Numbered from the stretch's first letter, positions 24,048 to 33,190 are shown. The stretch is DNA of 64,000 bases from Pseudomonas sp. WJP1 (GCF_028471945.1 NZ_CP110128.1:4514501-4578500); one strand, 5' to 3'. The notes: generated from the sequence alone by a model not told the origin. Made by a program: numbers and translations.

Positions 24048-24989
24048 TCAACTGAACGGATGCCGCGGGCTATCGATGGCCTTCACCCCGTGCCGGCGCC
24101 ATAACTGGCCATAACCCTGCACCAAAAACCCGCCGCTGCGCGCCAGCCATTGCTCGCGACGCGCGCGGTAAGCGCGGGGCAAGTCATACCAAGGCAGCCC
24201 CGGCAAGTCGTGATGCACCAGGTGCAGGTTGAGGTTCAGGAAGAGCCAGCGCCACGGCCAGGCGGCTTCATTGATGACCGTCCTTTGCTCGGGTTGGGCA
24301 TGGGGACGGTGTTCATAGTAGGAGCGGATCATGGCAATCGATAGCGCCGGCACGCTGATCAGCAACAGGTAATGCCAGACGGGCACGACGCTGTAGCGGG
24401 CGATAAACAGCAGCATCAGCAGGGTCAAGGTGCCGTGGCTCAGCCACATCAACCAGGCCTGTCGCTCACCGGTTTTCAGGCGCTGCAGCTCTTCCTGGGC
24501 CAGCGCCAGCAAGGCCAGCGGAGCGCCAAGGATGAAACGACCCAGCACGGTTTTGTTCAGCCAGTGCAGGCCTTGTTCGAACAGTGAACTGCCCTGCCAT
24601 TGCTCGGCGCTCAGGTAACGGCTTTCCGGATCGCGACCCGGCAGCGTCAGGTCTTCATCGCGGTGATGCAGCAAATGGCTGTCGCGATACAGGGTGTAGG
24701 GATACCAGACGGCGAACGGTGCGTAGCCGAGGAGCTTGTTCAGCGACGCCCAGCGGGTGGGATGACCGTGCAGCAATTCGTGCTGCAGCGACAACCAGAG
24801 CACCACCAGTGGGATCAACAGCAATGTGCTCCACCACAGGCCCAACCCGTCACTGCCCAGTACGATGCCGAACCAGCCGGCATACACGCTGACCAGCAAC
24901 AACCAGGTCGGCCACTCGGTGCGAGCGGTCAGGCGTTGGCGCAAGGTTTCGATTTCTACACGGTGGGCGGTATCGAAGTAATGGGGCAT
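24048..24989 (-). CDS. Fatty acid desaturase-like membrane di-iron protein
   Basis: A 313-residue membrane protein of the fatty acid desaturase superfamily. Three histidine clusters that would bind two irons are visible: HELLHGH at residues 70-76, HLLHH near 105-109 and HLVHHDLP near 275, with hydrophobic hairpins between. It would introduce a double bond or hydroxyl group into a lipid chain. ATG at 24989 chosen; the frame extends upstream, but those codons run into the composite repeat and are not part of the protein. Probably co-transcribed with the PhnD-like gene. Confidence 0.85.
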   Translation of the reverse strand: MPHYFDTAHRVEIETLRQRLTARTEWPTWLLLVSVYAGWFGIVLGSDGLGLWWSTLLLIPLVVLWLSLQHELLHGHPTRWASLNKLLGYAPFAVWYPYTLYRDSHLLHHRDEDLTLPGRDPESRYLSAEQWQGSSLFEQGLHWLNKTVLGRFILGAPLALLALAQEELQRLKTGERQAWLMWLSHGTLTLLMLLFIARYSVVPVWHYLLLISVPALSIAMIRSYYEHRPHAQPEQRTVINEAAWPWRWLFLNLNLHLVHHDLPGLPWYDLPRAYRARREQWLARSGGFLVQGYGQLWRRHGVKAIDSPRHPFS

Positions 24990-25094
24990 GGCGTTGCTCG
25001 GATCGGGGACCAGTCCCCTTCTGTGCAACGGCGTCGGGTTTTCTTGCAGATTATTTTGTTTGTCGAACTGGCCTAGTGGCGACTGGATTGGGGG

Positions 25095-25813
25095 GATATC
25101 CATTGCTGCGGTAACGGCCACCTAGGGTTTCGCCCTTACGGCGAGTCACTTTCGAAAAGCGCGAAAGTAACCAAAGCGCTCTTGCCCCACCACTCGGTGC
25201 CTCGCTAGGGCTCGGCATGCCCTCTCTCCGGCATTGCTCCGTGGGTCGCCGCGATGGGCCATCCATGGCCCAGCGCGGCTAAACCGGCGTCCTGCCGGTT
25301 TCCCCACTGCGCAATGCCTGCGTTCGGCCATCGTGGTTAACGGGGCACCCAGATCAAAAACAAAAGCGAGGCGGCCTTAAAGCCGACCTGACTTTTGCAC
25401 ATACCCCCAATCCTCTGTAGGAGCCAGCGGTGCGGCGATCCGACTTGCCGGCGAACCAGGCGCTGCGGTGTGTCTGTTGTACCGCGTTATCGTTCTTCGC
25501 CGGCAAGTCGGATCGCCGCACCGCTGGCTCCTACAAGGGGAATGCGTACGGCTTCCGATCAGGTCGGCTTTAAGGCCGCCTCGCTTTTGCTTTGCTTTTG
25601 ATTTTCTTGCCCCATCGAGAGGCCGAGAGGAGGTTCTGCGCAGTGGGTAAACCGGCATGGATGCCGGTTTAGCCGCGCTGGGCCATGGATGGCCCATCGC
25701 GGCGACCCACGGAGCAGGACCGGAGCGAGGGTATGGCGAGCCTTAGCGAGCCACCGAACGCCAGGGGCAAGAGCCCTTGGTTACTTGGGGCTTTTCCAAG
25801 TGACTCGCTGTAA
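25095..25813. repeat. Composite inverted repeat, copy 2 (A-arm left, B-arm right, split by the IS)
   Basis: Same element as at 2046 and 40354: outer end GATATCCATTGCTGCGGTAA, an A-arm (ATCGTGGTTAACGGGGCACC), an REP core at about 25415-25536, and a B-arm (CATCGAGAGGCCGAGAGGAG). At 25813 the B-arm stops in TGACTCGCTGTAA and the insertion sequence begins. The missing outer end resumes at about 27255. Confidence 0.85.
25415..25536. repeat. REP pair at the core of composite repeat copy 2
   Basis: Inverted TGTAGGAGCCAGCGGTGCGG and CCGCACCGCTGGCTCCTACA; the arms extend inward through CGATCCGACTTGCCGGCGAA and its complement. Confidence 0.85.
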
Positions 25814-25892
25814 TTGGATGGACTCGCCCGCGCCGAGGCGTCAATGCGCCACGGGGGCAGTCTAAGAAGCCACCGACAGCGAGGGCGAATCC

Positions 25893-26996
25893 ATGAAAAA
25901 GCATACGACGGTTAAACAGTCTTTGTCTTCCAGCGATCTGTCGGCCTGCACGACAGTGGCGGTCGATTTGGCCAAGCAGGTCTTTCAGGTGGCAGGCGAA
26001 GACGCTCTTGGCCAAGTGCTTTACGAAGAACGCATCAAGTCGCGTGAAGCCTTTCATGCCTTTCTGCGCCAACTGCCGCCAAGCATAGTAGTGCTCGTGG
26101 AAACAGGTCCAGGCGCTCAAGCATGGGCGCGCCAACTACAGGCTCAGGGCAATCTGGCGCGGATTCTTCCGGCACAGCTTGTGGCCCTGCACCGCAGCGG
26201 CGCCAAAAATGATCGAAATGATGCACTGGCCATATTGCGTGCCGGGCGCGACAGCAAAATTGCCGCGGTCCCCATCAAAAGCGCCACCGCACTGGCCATG
26301 CAGGCCTTGCACCGGGCCCGCCAGGGTTATGTCCGTCGGCGCACAGCCATGAGTAACCAGATGCGCGGTTTGCTGATGGAGCATGGCGTTGTCCTGGCAC
26401 AGGGTGATGCGGCGATCAACCAGACCCTGCCTCGGGTGCTGGAAGATGCCACTCAACCGTTGCCGGAGATGTTGCGTGAACTGATCGACGAGCTGCTGGG
26501 TGAGTGGCGCCAACTGGGCGAACGGGTCAACGTCCTGACCGGTCGCCTGGAGAAGGCCGCGAACGAGGACAAAACGGCCCGACGGCTGATGACCGTGCGC
26601 GGGATCGGCCCGATCATCGCCACTGCGCTTTTGGCCAAGCAGACCGACCCTGAGCGCTTCGCCAATGCACGCCAGTTCGCCGCCTACTTCGGCATGGTGC
26701 CTGAGCAGAAAAGCAGTGGGCAGAAAATTCGCCTGGGCCGGATAAGCAAACGCGGCGACAGCTATGTGCGCAGCCTGATGGTTCAAGGTGCTCACGCGGT
26801 ATTGAGGCATTTGCGCGCGGATTCGGAGCTGCCCGACGATCGTCGCTTGCAACGGTGGCAGGCCCGGCTGGGGCGCAAGGAAGCGGCGATACGCTTGGCG
26901 AACCGCAACCTGCGAATCGTTTGGGTGCTGCTACAAAATGAGCAGACTTACCGCAGCCAACCGGCCCATGGCCGGCCAGCTGCGCCAAGTCACTGA
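25893..26996 (+). CDS. IS110-family (IS1111 group) recombinase/transposase
   Basis: A 367-residue DEDD recombinase. The RuvC-like N-terminal domain shows D25 (VAVDLAK), E70 (VLVETG), and D107/D110 (KNDRNDA). A coiled-coil region follows. The C-terminal Transposase_20 domain has the helix-hairpin-helix VRGIGPIIATALLA (about 235-248), YFGMVP and the Ser-containing SSGQK (S274/S275). The frame is complete, so the element may be active. Members of this family are guided by an RNA made from the element's noncoding end. Confidence 0.93.
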   Translation: MKKHTTVKQSLSSSDLSACTTVAVDLAKQVFQVAGEDALGQVLYEERIKSREAFHAFLRQLPPSIVVLVETGPGAQAWARQLQAQGNLARILPAQLVALHRSGAKNDRNDALAILRAGRDSKIAAVPIKSATALAMQALHRARQGYVRRRTAMSNQMRGLLMEHGVVLAQGDAAINQTLPRVLEDATQPLPEMLRELIDELLGEWRQLGERVNVLTGRLEKAANEDKTARRLMTVRGIGPIIATALLAKQTDPERFANARQFAAYFGMVPEQKSSGQKIRLGRISKRGDSYVRSLMVQGAHAVLRHLRADSELPDDRRLQRWQARLGRKEAAIRLANRNLRIVWVLLQNEQTYRSQPAHGRPAAPSH

Positions 26997-27236
26997 ACAA
27001 AAGCGTTCTGCCACCGGGGCGCCACGGCGCTTCAGCCCCTGCTAGAAAACATTGACCCCAGGTCAGACCGTCGCGGATCGATGCCTGCGCTCTTACCGGC
27101 CTTCGAGGCCTGCATGTAATCGGCATACCGCGAGCTCAACCAATGTCGGCCAGAAGCCGCAGACAGGGCTTCCTCGAACAGGCCTTATACATAGATGCAA
27201 CCGGGTAGCAGTGTTTGAAAAACAGGTGGCCAGTGG
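26997..27236 (+). ncRNA. Candidate guide (bridge/seek) RNA region of the IS
   Basis: Noncoding right side of the IS1111-type element, about 240 bases, where members of this group are known to encode their guide RNA. It includes possible stems, e.g. ACCGGCCTTCGAGGCC near 27089. TACCGCGAG at 27126-27134 differs by one base from TACAGCGAG, the complement of the left insertion flank. The RNA itself is inferred, and the limits are not defined. Confidence 0.4.
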
Positions 27237-27254
27237 GGGCGAGTCCATACATAA

Positions 27255-27300
27255 GAGCGAAACCGCCAGACGCCGTTACCACAGCAATGGATATACACCC
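27255..27300. repeat. Displaced outer end of composite repeat copy 2
   Basis: GAGCGAAACC, followed by CGCCGTTACCACAGCAATGG and ATATACACCC, matches the right end of the intact copies (GGCGAAACCCTAAGTGGCCG then TTACCGCAGC). It shows that the IS landed inside a pre-existing element. Confidence 0.75.
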
Positions 27301-27319
27301 AATCCTGTTGAACGTGCCT

Positions 27320-27517
27320 TCAAGTGGCTTGCTGATTACGAGGCTTGCCAGCACGGGCCTTGTAACCAGGCAACGCCGCCGCAAAGGCCAACGCCTCCTC
27401 ACGACTGGCAAATGAGCCAAGCCGGTCTCCTTGGGTGCAGACCCGCCACGGGCCGTTGTTCACACTGAGTACGTCATAACCGTTCATGTGCATCTTGTTC
27501 AACATCGGAACGCTCAT
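27320..27517 (-). CDS. Small DUF2188-like protein
   Basis: A 65-residue protein starting MSVPMLNKMHMNGYD behind a perfect GGAGGTGACT. The middle (NNGPWRVCTQGDRLGSFASR then EEALAFAAAL) resembles one unit of DUF2188, whose function is unknown. Basic C-terminus (KARAGKPRNQQ). It lies just outside the split composite repeat. Confidence 0.7.
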   Translation of the reverse strand: MSVPMLNKMHMNGYDVLSVNNGPWRVCTQGDRLGSFASREEALAFAAALPGYKARAGKPRNQQAT

Positions 27518-27732
27518 AGTCACCTCCATCTTGGCAGTGATCACAGGGTTGACTTGCCTACCTTACACCCCCTGCCGTGAAGATGCCGACCGGACGTCGA
27601 GTCGGGCTGGCGCAGCGGGATTGCACTTTTAGACACCTGTGCTGTTCAAAATGTCCAGGAAACCTGCAATGGGTTGCGGCCCGAATATTGCATTTTTGTT
27701 ACAGTCTTGTGACAACCTGGATTGAAAGACCC

Positions 27733-28095
27733 ATGAAAGTACGCGCAACCGTCATTTGCGAGCACGACCGGCACGTCCTCCTGGTACGCAAGACCAGGAG
27801 CCGCTGGATGTTGCCCGGCGGCAAGGTGGAACGCGGCGAAACCGCGCAGGATGCCGCCCTGCGCGAGTTACAGGAAGAAACCGGACTGGGCGCCGACGAC
27901 ATGCTGTACCTGATGGAGCTGGAAACAGGGAGCACCCGACACCATGTCTACGAAGCATCGTTGCCGGATCCCGATCAGGCGCGGCCGCAGAACGAGATTT
28001 TCGATTGCCTCTGGTACCCGCTGGACTCGGTGCACAACCTGAACCCCAGCGACGCCACGCTGCAAATCCTCAGAGCGTTTCAGCGTCGCCTGTAA
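27733..28095 (+). CDS. NUDIX hydrolase
   Basis: A 120-residue Nudix hydrolase that would cleave a nucleoside-diphosphate-linked compound. The Nudix box is complete: [20 protein letters not shown] followed by ETGLG, fitting GX5EX7REUXEEXGU. Preceded by WMLPGG. Start at 27733; an upstream extension of the frame is Cys-rich and unlikely. Convergent with benD; substrate unknown. Confidence 0.92.
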   Translation: MKVRATVICEHDRHVLLVRKTRSRWMLPGGKVERGETAQDAALRELQEETGLGADDMLYLMELETGSTRHHVYEASLPDPDQARPQNEIFDCLWYPLDSVHNLNPSDATLQILRAFQRRL

Positions 28096-28105
28096 CCAGC
28101 GCATT

Positions 28106-28879
28106 TCAGCCCTGGTCGCCACCGCCCACCGGCATCACCATGCCAGTGATGTAGGAGGCCTCGTCGCTGGCCAGGAACAGGATGGCGCCGGCCTGCTCAT
28201 CCAGCGTGCCGTAGCGCTTCATCAAACTGCTGTCGAGGGTCTGATCGACGATCTGCTGGTACCAGACCTTCTCTTGCTCACTCTGCTCGGCACTGTTGCG
28301 CGGAATGGCCCGTGGCGGCGCTTCGGTGCCGCCGGGCGCCGTGGCGTTGACCCGAACACCGCGACCGGCGGTTTCGAACGCCAGGCAGGCGGTCAGCGCA
28401 TTCACCCCGCCCTTCGCTGCGCCGTAGGGCACACGGTTGACGCTGCGGGTGGCGATCGACGAAACGTTGACGATCGCTCCACTGCCCTGCTCCAGCATGA
28501 ACGGCAAGGCGGCATGGCAGCACCACAAGGTCGGAAACAGCGAACGGCGAACCTCAGCCTCGATCTGCGACGCCTCGTAATGCTCGAAGGGCTTGGTCCA
28601 GATGGTTCCACCAACGTTGTTGACCAGCACGTCGAGTCGACCGAAACGCTCGACGGCGGTTTGCATGACCCGGTTGCACTCCTCGTACTGCTCAAGGTCG
28701 GCGGTCAGGGCCAGGACCTGGCTATGCGCGGCCAGTTGTTGCTGCACTTCGAACACCAGCTCGGAGCGATCGACCAGGATCAGCTTCGCCCCTTCCGCCG
28801 CCATACGTTCTGCAACACGCCGACCGATGCCCTGGGCCGCGCCGGTGATCAGCGCGACTTTTTCGTGGAATCTGTTCAT
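28106..28879 (-). CDS. benD: Benzoate diol dehydrogenase BenD
   Basis: 1,6-dihydroxycyclohexa-2,4-diene-1-carboxylate dehydrogenase. It oxidises and decarboxylates benzoate cis-diol to catechol using NAD+. It is a 257-residue classical short-chain dehydrogenase: TGAAQGIGR (nucleotide binding) at the N-terminus, NNVGG, catalytic Ser in NVSSIATRSV and YGAAK for Tyr/Lys. The GGTEAPPRAIPRN insertion is typical of BenD/XylL. It is the last gene of benABCD, 12 bases after benC. Confidence 0.95.
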   Translation of the reverse strand: MNRFHEKVALITGAAQGIGRRVAERMAAEGAKLILVDRSELVFEVQQQLAAHSQVLALTADLEQYEECNRVMQTAVERFGRLDVLVNNVGGTIWTKPFEHYEASQIEAEVRRSLFPTLWCCHAALPFMLEQGSGAIVNVSSIATRSVNRVPYGAAKGGVNALTACLAFETAGRGVRVNATAPGGTEAPPRAIPRNSAEQSEQEKVWYQQIVDQTLDSSLMKRYGTLDEQAGAILFLASDEASYITGMVMPVGGGDQG

Positions 28880-28891
28880 GGAGAGAAAACC

Positions 28892-29905
28892 TCACGCCGC
28901 GCTGGCAGCAAATTTTTCGTAGTAGAAATTCGCCGGCTTGATGCCTTGCTCGCCGATGTACTTGCTGACCGCCTCGACCATCGGCGGTGGGCCGCACAGG
29001 TACACGTCGACGTCGCCATCGTTCAGATGCTTGGGTGCGATATGCTGGGTCACGTAGCCCTTGAGCGGGTGCTGGCTGTCGGGGCTGGCCACGCAGGCGC
29101 TGTAGGTGAAGTTGGGGATGCGTGCGGCGAAGGCTTCCAGGCGGTCGAGTTCCACCAGGTCGAAATCGTTGGTCACACCGTAGATCAGGTGCAGCGGGTG
29201 TTCACTGCCCTGCTCGGCGATCTTCTCCAGCATCGCGGTGAACGGCGCCAGCCCGGTGCCGCCCGCCAACAGCAACAAAGGCCGACGGATGTCGCGCAGA
29301 TAGAAACTGCCCAGGGGACCTGCCAGGCTCATGCTGTCGCCGGCCTTGGCCATGCCGGTGAGGAAGCTGCTCATCAGGCCGCCAGGCACGTTGCGGATCA
29401 GGAAGCTGACTTCACCGTCGCGTTGCAGCGAGCTGAACGAATAGGCGCGGGTCTGCTCGCTGCCGGGAATGCCCAGGTTCACATACTGGCCTGGCAGGAA
29501 CGCCAGTTTGCTCAAGGACTCGCCCTTGATCGACAGGGCGATGGTGCTGTCGGACAACTGGCGCACCGCGCTGATGGTGGCGTCGTAGCTGGCCTGACGG
29601 GTGCGGCAGACTTCCGATGACGTCGGCACCCGCACCACGCAATCGCTCTTGGCGCGCATCTGGCAGGTCAGGACAAAACCCTGCGCGGCCTCTTCAGGGC
29701 TGAGGGCGTCTTCGATGTATTCCTCGCCCAGATCGTAGCTGCCCGCTTCGGCAAAGCACTTGCAGGTGCCGCAGGCGCCATCGCGGCAGTCCAGCGGGAT
29801 ATTGATGCCCTGGCGGTACGCGGCATCGGCCACGGTCTCGCCGGCATTGGCGTCGATGAACCGGGTGACGCCGTCTTCGAAATTGAACGCAATGGAATGG
29901 GTCAT
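28892..29905 (-). CDS. benC: Benzoate 1,2-dioxygenase reductase BenC
   Basis: Electron-transfer component that passes electrons from NADH through FAD and a [2Fe-2S] cluster to the BenAB oxygenase. 337 residues: plant-type ferredoxin domain with CRDGACGTCKC (C40, C45, C48) and a fourth Cys near 80; FAD domain with RAYSFSS; NADH domain with LLAGGTGLAPF and CGPPPMVEAV. Start at 29905 excludes nine upstream codons. Lies 10 bases after benB. Confidence 0.95.
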   Translation of the reverse strand: MTHSIAFNFEDGVTRFIDANAGETVADAAYRQGINIPLDCRDGACGTCKCFAEAGSYDLGEEYIEDALSPEEAAQGFVLTCQMRAKSDCVVRVPTSSEVCRTRQASYDATISAVRQLSDSTIALSIKGESLSKLAFLPGQYVNLGIPGSEQTRAYSFSSLQRDGEVSFLIRNVPGGLMSSFLTGMAKAGDSMSLAGPLGSFYLRDIRRPLLLLAGGTGLAPFTAMLEKIAEQGSEHPLHLIYGVTNDFDLVELDRLEAFAARIPNFTYSACVASPDSQHPLKGYVTQHIAPKHLNDGDVDVYLCGPPPMVEAVSKYIGEQGIKPANFYYEKFAASAA

Positions 29906-29915
29906 GACGGCTGCC

Positions 29916-30404
29916 TCACAAGTGGTAAACATCGATGACCTGGCGAACGTAGTCGTTCTTCAGGATCACTTTCTTGGCCTTGATCAACGGGTTTTCACCG
30001 CGCACATCGAGGGTGTAGAAACTGCTGCCGAAATAGCTGTCGACGGTCTTGTAGCGAAAGCTCAGGGTGTGCCAGTTGAAGCGCACCTTGCACAGGCCGT
30101 CGGCTTGCTCGAGCAGCTCGATGTTGCTGATGTTGTGGGACGTGCGGGTGTCCGGCACGCTGGCGCTGGAACGCTCGGTCTTGATGCGGAAGATGCGGTC
30201 TTCAAGGCCGGTGCGGTTGCCGTACCAGATCAGCGAGATTTCCCGCTGCGGATCTTCGGTCAGCTCATCGTTGTCGTCCCAGGACGGCATCCAGTACGTC
30301 GCGTCGGGGGCGTACAGCTCCAGCCACTCGTCCCACTGGCGGTCGTCGAGGTAGCGCGCTTCGCGGAAGAGAAAATCGCGCACGGTTTCATAGGAAATGG
30401 TCAT
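29916..30404 (-). CDS. benB: Benzoate 1,2-dioxygenase small subunit BenB
   Basis: Beta subunit of the ring-hydroxylating oxygenase that, with BenA, forms the hexamer adding O2 to benzoate. 162 residues with the SnoaL-like cone fold: [48 protein letters not shown]. Structural role; no cofactor. Its start overlaps the end of benA by 4 bases, giving translational coupling. Confidence 0.95.
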   Translation of the reverse strand: MTISYETVRDFLFREARYLDDRQWDEWLELYAPDATYWMPSWDDNDELTEDPQREISLIWYGNRTGLEDRIFRIKTERSSASVPDTRTSHNISNIELLEQADGLCKVRFNWHTLSFRYKTVDSYFGSSFYTLDVRGENPLIKAKKVILKNDYVRQVIDVYHL

Positions 30405-31765
30405 TGCACGTCCTCCACGGCGATCAGTTTCGACTGCTCGGCCGCCAGGGCCTTGAGCATGGTCTGCTGCCAGTATTTGTGTTGCAGCACGAACAGGCCT
30501 TCGTCCTCGGTACGCACGCCGCTGAGCAATGGATGCAGGTCGATTTCCTTTGCCGCCTCGTCGGCGCCTTCAATCCAGTGTTCGGCGCCACGGGACATGT
30601 CGTTCCAGGTGGTGACGCTGCCCTGGTAGCTGGTCTGGCAGGAGCGGAACTCTTCCAGATCGTCCGGCGTGGCCATGCCGCTGACGTTGAAGAAGTCTTC
30701 GTACTGACGAATCCGGCTCGATCGCGCGTGGTCGCTTTCGCCTTTGGGGGCGATGCAATAGATGGTGATTTCCGTGCGGTTGACCGAGATCGGCCGGGCG
30801 ATACGGATCTGCGAACTGAACTGGTCCATCAGGTACACGTTGGGGTACAGGCACAGGTTGCGCGAGTTCTCGATCATCCAGTCGGCGCGGGCCTTGCCGA
30901 AGTCCTGGGCGAGTTCGTCGCGACGTTCGTACAGCGGACGGTCCTCGGGGTTGGCCCAGCGGGTCCAGAGCAGCATGTGGCCCTTGTCGAAGGAATAGAA
31001 ACCACCGCCCTGCTTGGCCCAGCTGCCGGCGCTCATGGTCGGGTTCTCGTCACCGGCTTCGCGCTGTTTGCGCTGGTTCTGGGTGGCGGCGTAGTTCCAG
31101 TGCACGGAGCTGACGTGGTAACCGTCGGCGCCGTTTTCGGCGGTGAGTTTCCAGTTGCCTTCGTAGATGTAGCTGGAAGAACCGCGCAGCACTTCCAGGC
31201 CATCGGTGGACTGGTCGACGATCATGTCGATGATCTTCGCCGATTCGCCCAGGTGCTCGACCAGCGGCACCACGTCAGCCTTGAGGCTGCCGAACAGGAA
31301 ACCGCGATAGGACTCGAAGCGCGCCACTTTGGTCAGGTCGTGGGAGCCTTCGCAGTTGAAGCTCGACGGGTAACCGGCGTTGGCCGGGTCCTTGACCTTG
31401 AGCAGCTTGCCGGAGTTGTTGAAGGTCCAGCCGTGGAACGGGCAGGTGTAGGAGCTTTTGTTGCCGGACTTGTGCCGGCACAGGGTCGCGCCGCGATGAC
31501 TGCAGGCGTTGATGAAGGCGTTGAGCACACCCTCCTTGTTGCGCGCGATGAAGATCGACTGGCGCCCCATGGTGGTGGTGTAGAAATCGTTGATGTTGGG
31601 GATCTGGCTTTCGTGTGCCAGATACAGCCAGTTGCCTTCGAAGATGTGTTCCATCTCCAGATCGAACAGGCGCGGATCGGTAAACATCTCGCGCTTGCAG
31701 CGATAGATGCCCTGCTCTGGATCGTCTTCAAGCAGGGACTCAAGGTATTCAGGTCGCAGGGTCAT
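30401..31765 (-). CDS. benA: Benzoate 1,2-dioxygenase large subunit BenA
   Basis: Catalytic alpha subunit, 454 residues. The Rieske [2Fe-2S] ligands are C88 and H90 (CSHRG) with C108 and H111 (CPFHGW). The C-terminal domain holds the mononuclear iron; [16 protein letters not shown] supplies the bridging Asp and the histidines. Converts benzoate to the cis-diol. First structural gene of benABCD, preceded by two BenR/XylS-type boxes. Start at 31765 behind GGAGGCGG. Confidence 0.96.
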   Translation of the reverse strand: MTLRPEYLESLLEDDPEQGIYRCKREMFTDPRLFDLEMEHIFEGNWLYLAHESQIPNINDFYTTTMGRQSIFIARNKEGVLNAFINACSHRGATLCRHKSGNKSSYTCPFHGWTFNNSGKLLKVKDPANAGYPSSFNCEGSHDLTKVARFESYRGFLFGSLKADVVPLVEHLGESAKIIDMIVDQSTDGLEVLRGSSSYIYEGNWKLTAENGADGYHVSSVHWNYAATQNQRKQREAGDENPTMSAGSWAKQGGGFYSFDKGHMLLWTRWANPEDRPLYERRDELAQDFGKARADWMIENSRNLCLYPNVYLMDQFSSQIRIARPISVNRTEITIYCIAPKGESDHARSSRIRQYEDFFNVSGMATPDDLEEFRSCQTSYQGSVTTWNDMSRGAEHWIEGADEAAKEIDLHPLLSGVRTEDEGLFVLQHKYWQQTMLKALAAEQSKLIAVEDVQ

Positions 31766-31829
31766 GGCCGCCGCCTCCATTGTTATTGTTCAGGCAAGGC
31801 TCATGCTAGGACGGGGCAATGGGAGGGAC

Positions 31830-31844
31830 TATCCGCGGGGTGCA
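31830..31844 (-). promoter_or_regulatory. BenR box, proximal half-site of the benA promoter
   Basis: On the minus strand: TGCACCCCGCGGATA, a match to the XylS/BenR half-site TGCA-N6-GGNTA. It lies 65 bases before the benA start and 21 bp (two helix turns) from the distal site. Confidence 0.8.
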
Positions 31845-31850
31845 GAGGTT

Positions 31851-31865
31851 TATCCGTTTTGTGCA
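31851..31865 (-). promoter_or_regulatory. BenR box, distal half-site of the benA promoter
   Basis: On the minus strand: TGCACAAAACGGATA, again TGCA-N6-GGATA. A direct repeat of the proximal site at 21-bp period, as in the XylS-activated Pm promoter. Confidence 0.8.
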
Positions 31866-31908
31866 GGGAGATGGTGTTGTGTCAGGCGACATCAATGGTG
31901 AATGTGCC

Positions 31909-31984
31909 GGCCCCATCGCGAGCAAGCTCGCTCCCACAGGGTAACGCGATCCAATGTGGGAGCGAGCTTGCTCGCGATGGGGCC
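31909..31984. repeat. REP palindrome with perfect 30-bp arms between benR and benA
   Basis: Left arm begins GGCCCCATCGCGAGCAAGCT and the right arm is its exact complement over 30 bp, with a 16-base spacer. It separates benR from the benA promoter and could end benR transcription. Confidence 0.85.
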
Positions 31985-32012
31985 AGACCAGGCAACATCA
32001 AGCCTGAAGGTT

Positions 32013-32972
32013 TCAGTGCCGGCGCTTGAGGGTATCCGATGGTAACTCGCCGAACTGCTTGCGATAGCTGTCGGAGAAGCGTCCCAGGTGCAGGAAGCCG
32101 TAGTCCATCGCGATCTCCGTGACGTTGCGTACGTTGCAGGTCGGGTCGCTGAGGCAGGCGTTGACGCGTTCCAGGCGTTTCTGGCGGATGTAGTTTTTTG
32201 GCGTGGTGCTCGCGTTGCGTTCGAACAGGCCATATAACGAGCGCAGGCTCATGCTGGCCTGGCGCGCCAGCTCTTCGCTGTCGATGTCCTGCTTGAGATT
32301 CCTGGCGATGTAATCGGCAATCGCTTCGAACGTGGCGGCCTGGGAGCCGAGTTCGAGGCGGCTGACGTTGGTCTTCATCAGGCTGAGCATCTTGCTCACG
32401 ATGATCTGCGCGTAATGTTCCTGCACCCGGGGAATCTGCTCGGTGGCCTCGGCCTCCTGGCAAATCATCGCCAGCAGGTTGACGAAGCCTTCCAGCTCAT
32501 TGAGCTGGTAGCGGTTCTCGAGAAACCGCACGCCTTGCCCCGGATAGCGCCAGCGCTGCTCGTTGCAGACGGACTCGAACAGGGACGTGGGGACCTTGAG
32601 GATGAATTTTTCGCAATCGTCGGAGTAGGTCAAGTCGACCGGATCGTCCGGATTGATCAGCAGCAGCTCACCGGGGGCAAAGTAGTGTTCCTGGCCATGG
32701 CCGCGCCACAGGCAATTGCCGCGCAACAAGACTTGCAGGTGATAGATGGTTTCCAGCGCGCCCGAGGTGACGCGAACGCTGCCGCCGTAGCTGATACGGC
32801 ACAGGTCCAGGCTGGCGAATTTGCGATGATTGAGGCTGGCCAGGGGGTGCCCGGCGCGAGGCATCAGGATGCAATGGTTCCCGACATGCTGATTGACGTA
32901 GCCCGACACCGCGTACGGGTCGGCATGGTCGAATACGGTGCTGCGCTGACTCAACAGTTGCGCTTGCATCAT
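32013..32972 (-). CDS. benR: AraC/XylS-family activator BenR
   Basis: A 319-residue activator of benABCD that responds to benzoate. The N-terminal effector domain is followed by two helix-turn-helices in the last 100 residues (IDSEELARQASMSLRSLYGL and VTEIAMDYGFLHLGRFSDSY), and FGELPSDTLKRR closes the protein as in XylS. It is upstream of benA in the same direction. Matching sites occur at 31830 and 31851. Start ATG at 32972 or the next codon. Confidence 0.93.
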   Translation of the reverse strand: MMQAQLLSQRSTVFDHADPYAVSGYVNQHVGNHCILMPRAGHPLASLNHRKFASLDLCRISYGGSVRVTSGALETIYHLQVLLRGNCLWRGHGQEHYFAPGELLLINPDDPVDLTYSDDCEKFILKVPTSLFESVCNEQRWRYPGQGVRFLENRYQLNELEGFVNLLAMICQEAEATEQIPRVQEHYAQIIVSKMLSLMKTNVSRLELGSQAATFEAIADYIARNLKQDIDSEELARQASMSLRSLYGLFERNASTTPKNYIRQKRLERVNACLSDPTCNVRNVTEIAMDYGFLHLGRFSDSYRKQFGELPSDTLKRRH

Positions 32973-33076
32973 CGGGTCACTCTCGTTGTTGTTATAGGGT
33001 GCATCAGGTCATTCTAGGGCAGTACTGGCAGTGGTGTATCAGTGGACTGACCTGTGGGTCATTTCACAATGTAACC

Positions 33077-33176
33077 TGTAGGAGCGAGCATGCTCGCGAT
33101 GGACTTGAGGACGCCGCGGGGCATCAGGCACCCAGCGTCATCGTTGACGTCCATCGCGAGCAGGCTCGCTCCCACA
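33077..33176. repeat. REP pair between benR and catA
   Basis: Inverted TGTAGGAGCGAGCATGCTCG and CGCGAGCAGGCTCGCTCCCA with about 60 bases between. It lies between the benR promoter and the catA stop. Confidence 0.8.
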
Positions 33177-33190
33177 GTGAATCAGGACAA

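Larger units (their letters stand above)
25814..27253 (+). mobile_element. IS110-family insertion sequence, IS1111-type
   Basis: About 1.44 kb between two parts of the composite repeat. Subterminal inverted repeats ATGGACTCGCCC (25818-25829) and GGGCGAGTCCAT (27237-27248) lie 4-5 bases inside the ends. Such subterminal repeats mark the IS1111 branch of IS110. One recombinase gene (25893-26996) and about 240 noncoding bases on its right side are also typical. Exact ends are inferred by matching the split repeat to the intact copy at 48905 and could shift by 1-3 bases. No clear target duplication is seen, as usual for this family. Confidence 0.8.
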
